Origin: Salvelinus alpinus
Taxonomy: Eukaryota > Chordata > Actinopteri > Salmoniformes > Salmonidae
DNA length: 64,000 bases
Assembly: GCF_045679555.1 (NCBI RefSeq)
Contig: NC_092093.1
Coordinates: forward strand, 67,043,214-67,107,213
Reading direction: 5' to 3'
Below the pieces are notes generated by a model. The model was not told the origin of the DNA, searched no databases, and worked only from the letters and a program-made list of their open reading frames with translations. Positions 54,920-64,000 of this stretch are shown piece by piece (position 1 is the first letter of the stretch; the number at the start of each line of letters is the position of its first letter). Both the position numbers and the translations under genes were made by a program.

Positions 54920-56036
54920 CATTTACATTACATTTAAGTCATTTAGCAGACGCTCTTATCCAGAGCGACTTACAAATTGGTGCATTCACCTTATGATATC
55001 CAGTGGAACAACCACTTTACAATAGTGCATCTAACTCTTTTAAGGGGGGGGGGGGGTTAGAAGGATTACTTTATCCTATCCTAGGTATTCCTTAAAGAGG
55101 TGGGGTTTCAGGTGTCTCCGGAAGGTGGTGATTGACTCCGCTGACCTGGCGTCGTGAGGGAGTTTGTTCCACCATTGGGGTGCCAGAGCAGCGAACAGTT
55201 TTGACTGGGCTGAGCGGGAACTGTACTTCCTCAGAGGTAGGGAGGCGAGCAGGCCAGAGGTGGATGAACGCAGTGCCCTTGTTTGGGTGTAGGGCCTGAT
55301 CAGAGCCTGAAGGTACGGAGGTGCCGTTCCCCTCACAGCTCCGTAGGCAAGCACCATGGTCTTGTAGTGGATGCGAGCTTCAACTGGAAGCCAGTGGAGA
55401 GAGCGGAGGAGCGGGGTGACGTGAGAGAACTTGGGAAAGTTGAACACCAGACGGGCTGCGGCGTTCTGGATGAGTTGTAGGGGTTTAATGGCACAGGCAG
55501 GGAGCCCAGCCAACAGCGAGTTGCAGTAATCCAGACGGGAGATGACAAGTGCCTGGATTAGGACCTGCGCCGCTTCCTGCGTGAGGCAGGGTCGTACTCT
55601 GCGAATGTTGTAGAGCATGAACCTACAGGAACGGGTCACCGCCTTGATGTTAGTTGAGAACGACAGGGTGTTGTCCAGGATCACGCCAAGGTTCTTAGCA
55701 CTCTGGGAGGAGGACACAATGGAGTTGTCAACCGTGATGGCGAGATCATGGAACGGGCAGTCCTTCCCCGGGAGGAAGAGCAGCTCCGTCTTGCCGAGGT
55801 TCAGCTTGAGGTGGTGATCCGTCATCCACACTGATATGTCTGCCAGACATGCAGAGATGCGATTCACTACCTGGTTATCAGAGGGGGGAAAGGAGAAGAT
55901 TAATTGTGTGTCGTCTGCATAGCAATGATAGGAGAGACCATGTGAGGATATGACAGAGCCAAGTGACTTGGTGTATAGCGAGAATAGGAGAGGGCCTAGA
56001 ACAGAGCCCTGGGGGACACCAGTGGTATATTGACAA
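54920..56036 (-). pseudogene. L2/Rex-like LINE, 5' truncated, reverse-transcriptase frame still open
   Basis: The - strand is open from about 56034 to 55076. It starts at [17 protein letters not shown] (finger block), then [12 protein letters not shown] with the catalytic [56 protein letters not shown] and the C-terminal [20 protein letters not shown] to a natural-looking stop. The 3' tail TCATTTAGCAGACGCTCTTA and CCAGAGCGACTTACA is the conserved fish L2-type tail. Endonuclease and N-terminal reverse transcriptase are lost, so it cannot move itself. Confidence 0.9.
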
Positions 56037-56390
56037 ACTATTCTACTGTGTTATTGAAACATGTTTACTTGCCAACAACTTAAAGTTGAAATGATACACC
56101 AACTCCCTGCATCATTTGTTTTAGCAGTAACATTGTAGCTCGTTTATTCAAATAGATTTCATGAATTACACAAGGATTTGAGTCAACACTTTACTGGTTT
56201 TTTGATGCAGCTGGAATCATTTAGTAACTTGTCAGTACAGAATTATATACATATGTACAAGAGCTAGCCAAATCTTTACCACAGTGCAGTTGTGAGCATG
56301 CTAGGCATTCTATATTATACTACAACATCAGTCTAACTGAATATGGATGTTGTGTTAACTGAATGTTCCAGGCAGGTTACAGAATGTTCT

Positions 56391-56599
56391 TTAGCTGGTG
56401 AACCTCATCTGGTATTGGGTAATGGCAGCTGTTTTAGCAGGCTTTGGCGCTGTGGCAATGTTGGCAGGGACGTTGGGTTTGGGGAGCTGTAACTCTGGCT
56501 CTTTCAGGAGAAACATCTGGTCCTTTCTGCACTCCATAGCCAGCTGGACAAGCCTCTCCCTGAAGTGGTGGGTTCTGAGCTTGTGGAAAGACATGAAGA
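56391..56599 (-). CDS. Candidate terminal coding exon, unrecognised
   Basis: After CATCTTCATTATCAG on the - strand the frame reads FMSFHKLRTHHFRERLVQLA, MECRKDQMFLLKEPELQLP and ends with a stop after QYQMRFTS. The composition is protein-like and not repeat-like. No upstream partner exon is identified, partly because the next 3.9 kb is a pseudogene with an insertion. It may be a last exon of a gene lying to the right, or a relic. Confidence 0.4.
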
Positions 56600-57522
56600 C
56601 TGATAATGAAGATGTGTAACCGTACAAGAAATCATGTTAATATGTAAACCAAAAAGAATACATTAGACTGGTATGTGCTTTGTTAAAAGGAAATTAACTG
56701 AAAAATCTGAGAAATAAATGAACATGTAAAACTCCATAAAGCCTGGTCTCAACTCTTTACAAGGAGAAATACATTCATATTAAGGACAGAAGAATATGGA
56801 AGTTTGCTTTTGGTGAACCTGTCACTCTGTCTTCTCTTTAGACTTTGCTCCCTAACAGCACCTCCGGACACAGGAGAGGCATGTTTTAACAAAGAGGAGG
56901 GTAAGAAGCAGCACGTTGGCCAGGAAGAGGCTGTGTCACTGGTACCAAGTGAGCTCGTGGGATTAGACCCTCAGGTGCTTGGCCCGTGGCCCATTTGGCC
57001 TTCATGTGGACCATATTGTCTGGCTGGTCAGCGAACATAGGAATCCCCACCATGGGGACCCCGTGGTAGATGGCCTCGTAGATGCCGTTGGTTCTGGCAT
57101 GGGTGATGAAGGCACTGGTCTTGGGGTGACCCAGCAGGTTGTTCTGGGAGATCCAGCCTCCACAGGACCTTCTGGGGGATCTGTCCCAGACCTCAGGTGA
57201 TCATGTTCCCCTTCTCTGTGGTGAGATTCGTGATCATGGACCCCAGGATGAACACCATGATGCCGTCATCTCCAGAGCTCTGGTAATGGCTTGACAGGCT
57301 TGCAGTGGATTCCCCCCACAAACTTCAAGTTAGGGAGGGAAGAATGAGGGTAGTAAAAGTTCTGGTACATCTGGATCAGCCACAAGTCAGCTTGGCCTAT
57401 CATCTCACAATAGGTTGATGGCTTCCCTCGAATCTCACTGTAGTAGGTGTCTATGTCTTGCCAATAACAATATGCCATCATGTCCTGGGACGCATAGATA
57501 AGGAAATACCACAGTCTCTCAG

Positions 57523-57873
57523 TGTCACGCTCGTCATAATAACTGAACCAAAGCGCAGCGTGATCTGGGTTCCACATCTTTTTATTACTAGGTGAAACTC
57601 ACAGCAAAACAAAACAATAAATCGCAAAACGAAACGTGAAGGTACTATAGTGCTCGCAGGCAACTATACATAGTCAAGATCCCACAAAGCACAATGGGGA
57701 AATGGCTGCCTAAATATGATCCCCAATCAGAGACAACGATAAATAGCTGCCTCTGATTGGGAACCATACTAGGCCAACATAGCTATCTATATTCACCTAG
57801 ATAACCCACCCTAGTCACACCCCGACCTAACCAACATAGAGAATAAAAAGCTCTCTATGGTCAGGGTGTGACA
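57523..57873 (-). repeat. 3' LTR of the non-autonomous element
   Basis: Carries CCCCAATCAG and CTGATTGGG as a stem-loop (57721-57761) and, on the - strand, AATAAAAAGATGTGG as a poly(A) signal near its end. Confidence 0.92.
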
Positions 57874-58010
57874 GTACCCACCCCCCTACAAAGGTGCAGA
57901 CTCCGACCGCAAAACCGGACTCAATAGGGGAAGGTCCGGGTGGGCATCTACCGTCGGGTGCTGCTCCGGTGCGGGGCGAAGTACCCACTCCGCTCGCGGA
58001 TATGTCACCT

Positions 58011-59574
58011 TCAATGGCGGCTCTGGTGCGGGAATCGTCGCCGGAGGAACCGGACCGTGGGTCGTCGCCGGAGGAACCGGACCGTGGATTGTCGCCGGAG
58101 GCTCCGGACCGTGGATCGTCGCCGGCGGCTTTGGACCGTGGATCGTTGCCGGAGGCTCCGGACCAGACCGTGGGTTGTCGCCTGAGGAACCGGACCGTGG
58201 GTCGTCGCCGGGTGCTCCGGACCGTAGATCGTCGCCGGGGACTCCGGACCGTGGTTCGTCACCGGGGACTCCGGACTGTAGATCGTCGCCGGAGGCTCCG
58301 GACTGGGAACCCTCGCAGGAGGCTCTGGAATGGGAACCCCCGCAGGAGGCTCTGGACCGCAGATTGTCGTTGGAGGCTCTGGACCGCAGACCGTCGCTGG
58401 AGGCTCCGGACCATGGACCGTCTCAGCAGGTTCCGGACCGTGGACCGTCGTTGTAGGTTCCGGACCGTGGACCGTCGTTGGAGGTTCCGGACCGTGGACC
58501 GTCGTTGGAGGTTCCGGACCGTGGACCGTCGTTGGAGGTTCCGGACCGTGGACCGTCGTTGGAGGTTCCGGACCGTGGACCGTCGTTGGAGGTTCCGGAC
58601 CGGGAACCGTCGCCGGAAGCTCTGGACTGGGAACTGTCGCCGGAAGCTCTGGACTGGGAACTGTCGCCGGAAGCTCTGGACTGGGAACTGTCGCCGGAAG
58701 CTCTGGACTGGGAACTGTCGCCGGAAGCTCTGGATTGGGAACTGCCTCTAGAAGCTTTGGACTGGGAACTGTCGCCGGAAGCTCTGGACTGGGAACTGTC
58801 GCCGGAAGCTCTGGACTGTGGAGGCGCACTGGAGGCCTGATGCGTGGGGCCGGTACAGGTGGCACCGGGCTGGTGACACGCACCTCAGGGCGAGTGCGGG
58901 GAGGAGGCACAGGACGTACATGACTGGGAAGGCACACTTGAGGGAGAGTGCGAGGAGCAGGAACAGGACGTACCGGGCTGTGGAGGCGCACTGGAGACAC
59001 GGTGCATAGAACCGGCACACATTGTACCGGAACGATGACAATCTTCACATGGTGAGTACGAGGCGTTGGCACAGGACGTACTGGGCTGTGAAGGCGCACT
59101 GGAGACCTGGTCCATATAGCCGGCATTAATTGTACCGGAACTTTAACACACTTCTCAGGATGAGTACGGAGAGCTGACTCAGGTGCCTTTAAATCGATAA
59201 CACGCTCCCTAGGGCAAATGTCGTGCATCCTCCACCAATTCAACAACTCTAATTTCTCTCTCCTCCACATTCTCCCTCAACTCGCTGACAGTCTCTGGTT
59301 CACTCCCCTCAACTTTCGCCGCCCACTCCTCGCTCAAACTGTCCCAATATTCCTCCTCGGTCTCTGACTCACCCCTTAGCGTCGCCAACCACTCCGTGTG
59401 CCCCCCCCAAAAAAAGTTTTGGGATGTCTTTTGGGCTTGCGTCGTGGCCGCGAACCCTGGCGTCGTCGCTGTCCTTCCCTCACCGCTTGCGTCTGCTTCC
59501 ACGGAAGGCGATCCTGTCCTGCCAGGATTTCTTCCCAAGTAAAGGATCCCTTCCCATCCAGAATCTCTTTCCAA
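58011..59574 (-). pseudogene. Element-encoded frame with proline-rich nonapeptide repeats
   Basis: Two overlapping open frames on the - strand: 59574-59209 (121 residues; acidic, with EYWDSLSEEWAAKVEGSEPE and ETVSELRENVEEREIR) and 59270-58011 (419 residues; about 25-30 copies of a nine-residue unit such as GPEPPTTVH or PSPELPATV, coded by 27-bp DNA repeats). The first looks like a gag-type N-terminus; one frameshift may have split a single ancestral gene. The function of the repeat is unknown. The 59270 frame starts within the other frame, so its start codon is uncertain. Confidence 0.7.
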
Positions 59575-59632
59575 GTCCAGGATACTTTCTCCTCCTGGGC
59601 ACGTGGCTTGGTCCTTTGTTGGTGGGATCTTC

Positions 59633-59983
59633 TGTCACGCTCGTCATAATAACTGGACCAAAGCTCAGCGTGTTCTGGGTTCCACATCTTTTTATTATCA
59701 GGTGAAACTCACAGCAAAACAAAACAATAAATCGCAAAACGAAACGTGAAGCTACTATAGTGCTCGCAGGCAACTATACATAGTCAAGATCCCACAAAGC
59801 ACAATGGGGAAATGGCTGCCTAAATATGATCCCCAATCAGAGACAACGATAAACAGCTGCCTCTGATTGGGAACCATACCAGGCCAACATAGATATATAT
59901 ATTCACCTAGATAACCCACCCTAGTCACACCCCGACCTAACCAACATAGAGAATAAAAAGCTCTCTATGGTCAGGGCGTGACA
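59633..59983 (-). repeat. 5' LTR of the non-autonomous element
   Basis: On the - strand TGTCACGCCCTGACCATAG begins the LTR and CTTTTTATTC may serve as TATA. The stem-loop CCCCAATCAG/CTGATTGGG is at 59831-59871. Confidence 0.92.
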
Positions 59984-60375
59984 CTCAGTGAGGCTCATTT
60001 CGTCAGTTGACTTGACCAAGGCACCAGGGACGAAGGACGGTGGAGAAGGCAGCTGCCCACAGAGCCTCTCCCACATGTGGGCAATAGAGAAGCGCCTCTC
60101 TGTCTCCTCATGACGCTCTCTGACCTCAGCAGTCCATCACAAACCTGTATGGAAAATGTAATATCTCTTTTCATAAGTTGATATCCCTCCAATGGACCTG
60201 CAAGTATTTCAGGTGGTCTATCTTGTACATGTAAAAGTGGATGAACTCCTTAATGAAATCGCTCATCTGTTGCGTTGGGATGGAGACGTTGAATGGTTCG
60301 TAACTGAAGCAAGTATTTTACGTGGGGCCCATGTATACAGAGATACTCTGCACCAGCACCGTAACACTATGTCCT

Positions 60376-61059
60376 ATGTCAATAATAGTCCAATACAGGC
60401 TTCAGGTTGATCCAGTGACTGACCAATATGTTTCCACAGTTTAAATGTGTGTGTGCTACTATGAAACGTAACTGCGACCACACACACACAGATATACCGT
60501 GCCAGCTTCATCGTGACTATGGAAACTTGTTGAAAAACTCTCCGAGCACTGCGAGCATTGGATATGCGCACGTAAATGGAATGAGATCAGAGCAAAGGGC
60601 TCGATGTTGAGAAAACAAATGATTATGTTAATGCCCAGTGTTGTTGGCATGGGCTCAATATTGGGGAGGAGGCTTTTCTACATATTTACATGGTTTGTGG
60701 GATTTTGTAACATTAATTCAGTGACATAGCAGCCATTGATAATCTACAAGCTGCACTTTAAGCGACATAAGAGGTCATTAAATAAGAGGGTATTCACATG
60801 GTGGCATTGACACACACAGACAGAGTGTCACATGCAGGATGAAGTCGCAGTTGCACTGTGACATCTGGGATTGCAACGCTACCTTCTTTAACTCCCTTGA
60901 CAGCAAGGAGAGGTAACTAAATACAGGAGCAGGATGGTGGAGAGAGCTCACAGCTGGTAGCAAACACAGTATTGGATGTGTCACAGCTCAAAGCTGGGTG
61001 AATATGGAGTGGCCAGGGTGCAAAAGCTGTGCAACACTAAATGTTACCTGGAGCTTAGT
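60376..61059. other. Unassigned sequence
   Basis: A short CA run at 60480. No gene or named repeat. Confidence 0.4.
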
Positions 61060-61480
61060 GACTCTCTCTCAGGCTGACGGAGGGAACCATAATGGAAAAA
61101 ACACATGATTTCACATGTGAAAAATCATTATTTGGGGGGGAGGGGACACGTGGATTTTCATATGTGATCACACAAACTTTCGCATGTGGATTACAGTTTT
61201 CACATGTGACTATTTTTAACGAGGTTTCACAGGTGATGCCCTGCAAACAAAAATGAGTCATTAGGATACACACACACACACAGTGCTTTTAACTTACATA
61301 TTTGACATTCATGATTACATTGTGTATGTTCATAGAGTAAGTATTAATCAACATGTCCTCATCTGGGATTTAAATTTACAACCTCTTGGTTCACGGCATT
61401 CTGATCTTCCTGCTACGCCACCATGTCTGTGTCAATAACTGATTTCACCTGTATTCCTACTCTTTAGGCAACAAATATAT

Positions 61481-62953
61481 AAACTCAGCAAAAAAGAAAT
61501 GTCCTCGCACTGTCAACTGTGTTTATTTTTCAGCAAACTTAACATGTGAAATATTTGTATGAACATAACAAGATTCAACAACTGAGACATAAACTGAACA
61601 CGTTCCACAGACATGTAACAGAAATTAAATAATGTGTCCCTGAACAAAGGGGGGACAAAATCAAAAGTAACAGTATCTGGTGTGGCCAGCAGCTGCAATA
61701 AGTACTGCAGTGCATCTCCTCCTCATGGACTGCACCAGATTTGACAGTTCTTGCTGCGAGATGTTACCCCACTCTTCCACCAAGGCACCTGCAAGTTCCC
61801 GGACATTTCTGGGGGGGAATGGCCCTAGCCCTCACTCTCCGATCCAACAAGTCCCAGTGGTGCTCAATGGGATTGAGATGCGGGCTCTTCGCTGGCCATG
61901 GCAGAACACTGATGTTCCTGTCTTTGAGGAAATCACGCACAGAACGAGCAGTATGGCTGGTGGCAGTGTCATGCTGGAGGGTCATGTCAGGATGAGCCTG
62001 CAAGAAGGGTACCACATGAGGGTGGAGGATGTCTTCCCTGTAACGCACAGTGTTGAGATTGCCTGCAATGACAACAAGCTCAGTCCGATGATGCTGTGAC
62101 ACACCACCCCAGACCATGACGGACCCTCCACCTCCAAATCGATCCCGCACCAGAGTACAAGCTTCGGTGTAACGATAAACGCAAACTCGACCATCACCCC
62201 TGGTGAGACAAAACCGCGACTCGTCAGTGAATAGCACTTTTTGCGAGTCCTGTCTGGTCCAGCGACGATGCGTTTGTGCCCATAGGCAGCGTTGTTGCCA
62301 ATGATGTCTGGTGAGGACCTGCCTTACAACATGCCTATAAGCCCTCTGTCCAGCCTCTCTCAGCCTATTGCGGACAGTCTGAGCACTGATGGAGGGATTG
62401 TGCGTTCCTGGTGTAACTCGGGCAGTTGTTGTTGCCATCCTGTACCTGCCCCGCAGGTGTGATGTTCGGATGTACCGATCCTGTGCAGGTGTTGTTACAC
62501 GTGGTCTGTCACTGCGAGGACGATCAGCTGTCCGTTCTGTCTACCTGTAGCGCTGTCTTAGGAATCTCACAGTATGGACAATGCAATTTATTGCCCTGGC
62601 CACATCTGCATTCCTCATGCCTCCTTGCAGCATGCCTAAGGCACGTTCACGCAGATGAGCAGGGACCCAGGGCATCTTTCTTTTGGTGTTTTTCAGAGTC
62701 AGTAGAAAGGCCTCTTTAGTGTCTTAAGTTTTTGTAACTGTGACCTTAATTGCCTACCGTCTGTAAGCTGTTAGTGTCTTAAAGACTTTTCAAAAGGTGC
62801 ATGTTCATGAATTGTTTATGGTTCACTGAACAAGCATGGGAAACAGTGTTTAAACCCTTTACAATGAAGATCTGTGAAGTTATTTGGATTTTTATGAATT
62901 ATCTTTGAAAGACAGGGTCCTGAAAAAGGGCCGTTTCTTTTTTTGCTGAGTTT
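61481..62953 (-). mobile_element. Tc1-like transposon inside the foldback element
   Basis: Inverted ends AACTCAGCAAAAAAGAAA and TTTCTTTTTTTGCTGAGTT with TA flanks, about 1.47 kb. Confidence 0.9.
61764..62700 (-). pseudogene. Tc1-like transposase, decayed
   Basis: Main frame 62438-61764 (224 residues): [28 protein letters not shown] with the first Asp, GGGSVMVWGGVSQHHRTELV, LQHDTATSHTARSV with the second Asp, and HLNPIEHHWDLLDRR with the Glu, so the DDE triad survives. The N-terminal DNA-binding part (62439-62700) is broken, and the C-terminus shifts after RARAIPPQ. Confidence 0.88.
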
Positions 62954-63723
62954 ATATTGTATTCATCATAGTGATTCAGGATTAACACATTATGCCCCAC
63001 CAACATTAAACAATATACAGATATTAGGGTTAGCAGTGTGGTTAAGGTTAGGGTTAAGGTTATGTTTAGGTTTAAAATCAGCTTTTATGACTTTGTGGCT
63101 GTGCCAGAAAGTGAACACTCTGAAGAGCTGCCTCCAGGGCAAGATTCATGACAATAAATGCTGCAAATGAATATGAATGCTACAGACTTTGCGGTGAAGC
63201 AGAAAGATCAGCGTACAGCAATTTCAGAGGTTGTGAGTTCAAAGCCCAGGTGGGGTCATCTTGAAAAGTCAGTACTAAGTGATAAATGTAATCATATTGT
63301 CATTGATTCAATATTTATTTTACACTGTTTTAGCTGAAAAGCGTATCACTTACTTTAAAACCCCATATAATTTCATTCTCTGACAAAAAAATGTGAAATT
63401 TGAAGTTTCACTTGTGAAATAGCTGTTTTCACTTTGAGCTAAAATGTTCATATGTAAAAAAAAAAAAAGAGACATGTGAGGTCAGTTGTTCACGTGTGAA
63501 ACCATATGTTCACATGTAGAGTTCACATGTTAACACCACCTTTTCACACGTGAGGAGAATAACATGTTTTCACCTCACATTGCAGATTCACATATGAAAA
63601 ATCTAACTTTCACACAGGGATGTTTTGCGTCCCGATGTTGTTATATTTATTTAACATGAGATCATGTTTTCACGTGCTCAAATTTGTAGTTTCATGGTAT
63701 CACATGTTGACATTTTGTAATGG

Positions 63724-64000
63724 CTGTCACAGTCGTTCTCCTCCTCAGACGAGGAGGAGCATGGATCGGACCAAGATGCGGATTGGTAAGTATTCATTAT
63801 TTAATGGGAAAACAACAAACACTACAAAATACAAAAACCAATAAACGTGACTAACCTGAAACAGTCCTGTGTGGCCCAAACACTGACACTGGAACAAACA
63901 CCCACAAAACACAAGTGAAACCCAGGCTGCCTTAGTATGATTCTCAATCAGGGACAACGATTGACAGCTGTCTCTGATTGAGAATCATACCAGGCCGAAC
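63724..64000 (-). mobile_element. Start of another TGTCAC-type LTR, cut by window edge
   Basis: TGTCACAGTCGTTCTCC starts it. The stem-loop CTCAATCAG/CTGATTGAG at 63943-63982 is the counterpart of the one in the LTRs at 57523 and 59633. The rest is beyond the window, so strand and completeness are inferred. Confidence 0.65.

Larger units (their letters stand above)
57523..59983 (-). mobile_element. Non-autonomous LTR retrotransposon in the UGT pseudogene
   Basis: 2,461 bp with 351-bp LTRs (57523-57873, 59633-59983) starting TGTCACGC/TGTCACAC and ending in the matching TGACA, flanked by CTCAG (57518-57522 and 59984-59988). The LTRs differ at about 11 positions by eye. The - strand is the sense strand; a purine-rich GGGGGGTGGGTAC abuts the 3' LTR. 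The 1.76-kb interior has no reverse transcriptase or integrase. Confidence 0.93.
56852..60375 (-). pseudogene. UDP-glucuronosyltransferase pseudogene split by an LTR element
   Basis: UGTs are ER membrane enzymes that add glucuronate to lipophilic compounds. On the - strand the order of a UGT is clear but broken: GHSVTVLV near 60370, YEPFNVSIPTQQMSDFIKEF, two stops, CGQLPSPPSFVPGALVKSTD at about 60030, the LTR element at 57523-59983, then ERLWYFLIYASQDMMAYCYW, DTYYSEIRGKPSTYCEMIG, FVGGIHCKPVKPLPE, MVFILGSMITNLTTEKGN, a frameshift, [40 protein letters not shown] (signature), a deletion, and the membrane tail [25 protein letters not shown]-stop at 56852. The HGGTNG-type motif reads HARTNG. All parts are contiguous without introns, so the source was an intronless fish UGT or a retrocopy. 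Confidence 0.9.
61060..63700. mobile_element. Foldback element rich in CACATGTG (copy 2, inverted), split by Tc1
   Basis: TTTCACATGTGAAAAATC, TTTTCACATGTGAC at the left; TTCACGTGTGAAACCAT, GTTCACATGTAGAGTTCACA at the right. tRNA-like segments at 61345-61420 and 63195-63265 match those of copy 1 in reverse order (GAGGTTGTGAGTTCAAAGCC). Interrupted at 61481-62953. A telomere-like patch (TTAGGGTTAGCAG, GGTTAGGGTTAAGG) lies at 63025-63060. Confidence 0.7.

Noticed and set aside
57266-57577. 103-codon frame beginning inside the LTR
   Set aside because: A fusion of the LTR edge with UGT pseudogene sequence, not an element gene.
63020-63075. Telomeric repeat, possible fusion point
   Set aside because: TTAGGG units are few and degenerate and lie inside a dispersed element; such patches are common in fish.

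Overview
This is nuclear DNA of a bony fish, almost certainly a salmonid. It is intron-rich and AT-rich, with very long CA/TG runs. It is packed with repeat types that I recall as typical of salmonids: Tc1-like transposons with TA flanks, tRNA-derived SINEs, L2/Rex-like LINEs, TGTCACG-type LTRs, and a roughly 110-bp palindrome that folds on itself. Most open frames in the window are repeat-derived or chance products of simple repeats.

The first 34 kb is one locus. The last seven coding exons of acad11 (acyl-CoA dehydrogenase family 11, + strand) run from 13988 to 33825 and join in perfect phase. The upstream intron holds the intact single-exon chemokine scavenger receptor gene ackr4 (4017-5144, - strand). 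ACKR4 is likewise nested antisense within ACAD11 in mammals, so this is old conserved synteny.

The last acad11 intron (22356-33710) has been enlarged by a 7.95-kb endogenous retrovirus (23321-31271, transcribed on the - strand). Its two 690-bp LTRs are nearly identical and it has a 4-bp target duplication. It has no recognisable gag or pol. It holds a decayed env followed by a second, divergent env 3' part that is still open. Between that second env and the 3' LTR lies an array of two alternating hairpin types (6 and 5 copies) in which the second type shows compensatory base changes. This array is the most unusual structure in the window.

From 34 to 48 kb there are candidate exons on the - strand that I cannot assign: three at 37.2-38.2 kb, and a TATA-driven signal-peptide exon at 41.7-41.9 kb. 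They sit among SINEs, foldback elements and microsatellites. From 48 to 52 kb there is a large inverted-repeat element with a LINE fragment and a nearly intact Tc1 transposon nested inside. From 54.9 to 56.0 kb there is an L2-like LINE with an open reverse-transcriptase frame.

From 56.8 to 60.4 kb there is a UDP-glucuronosyltransferase pseudogene on the - strand. It is split by a 2.46-kb LTR element with a CTCAG target duplication; that element carries a long frame of nine-residue proline-rich repeats. The right end holds a second copy of a CACATGTG-rich foldback element, split by another Tc1 transposon, and then the start of a further LTR cut by the window edge.
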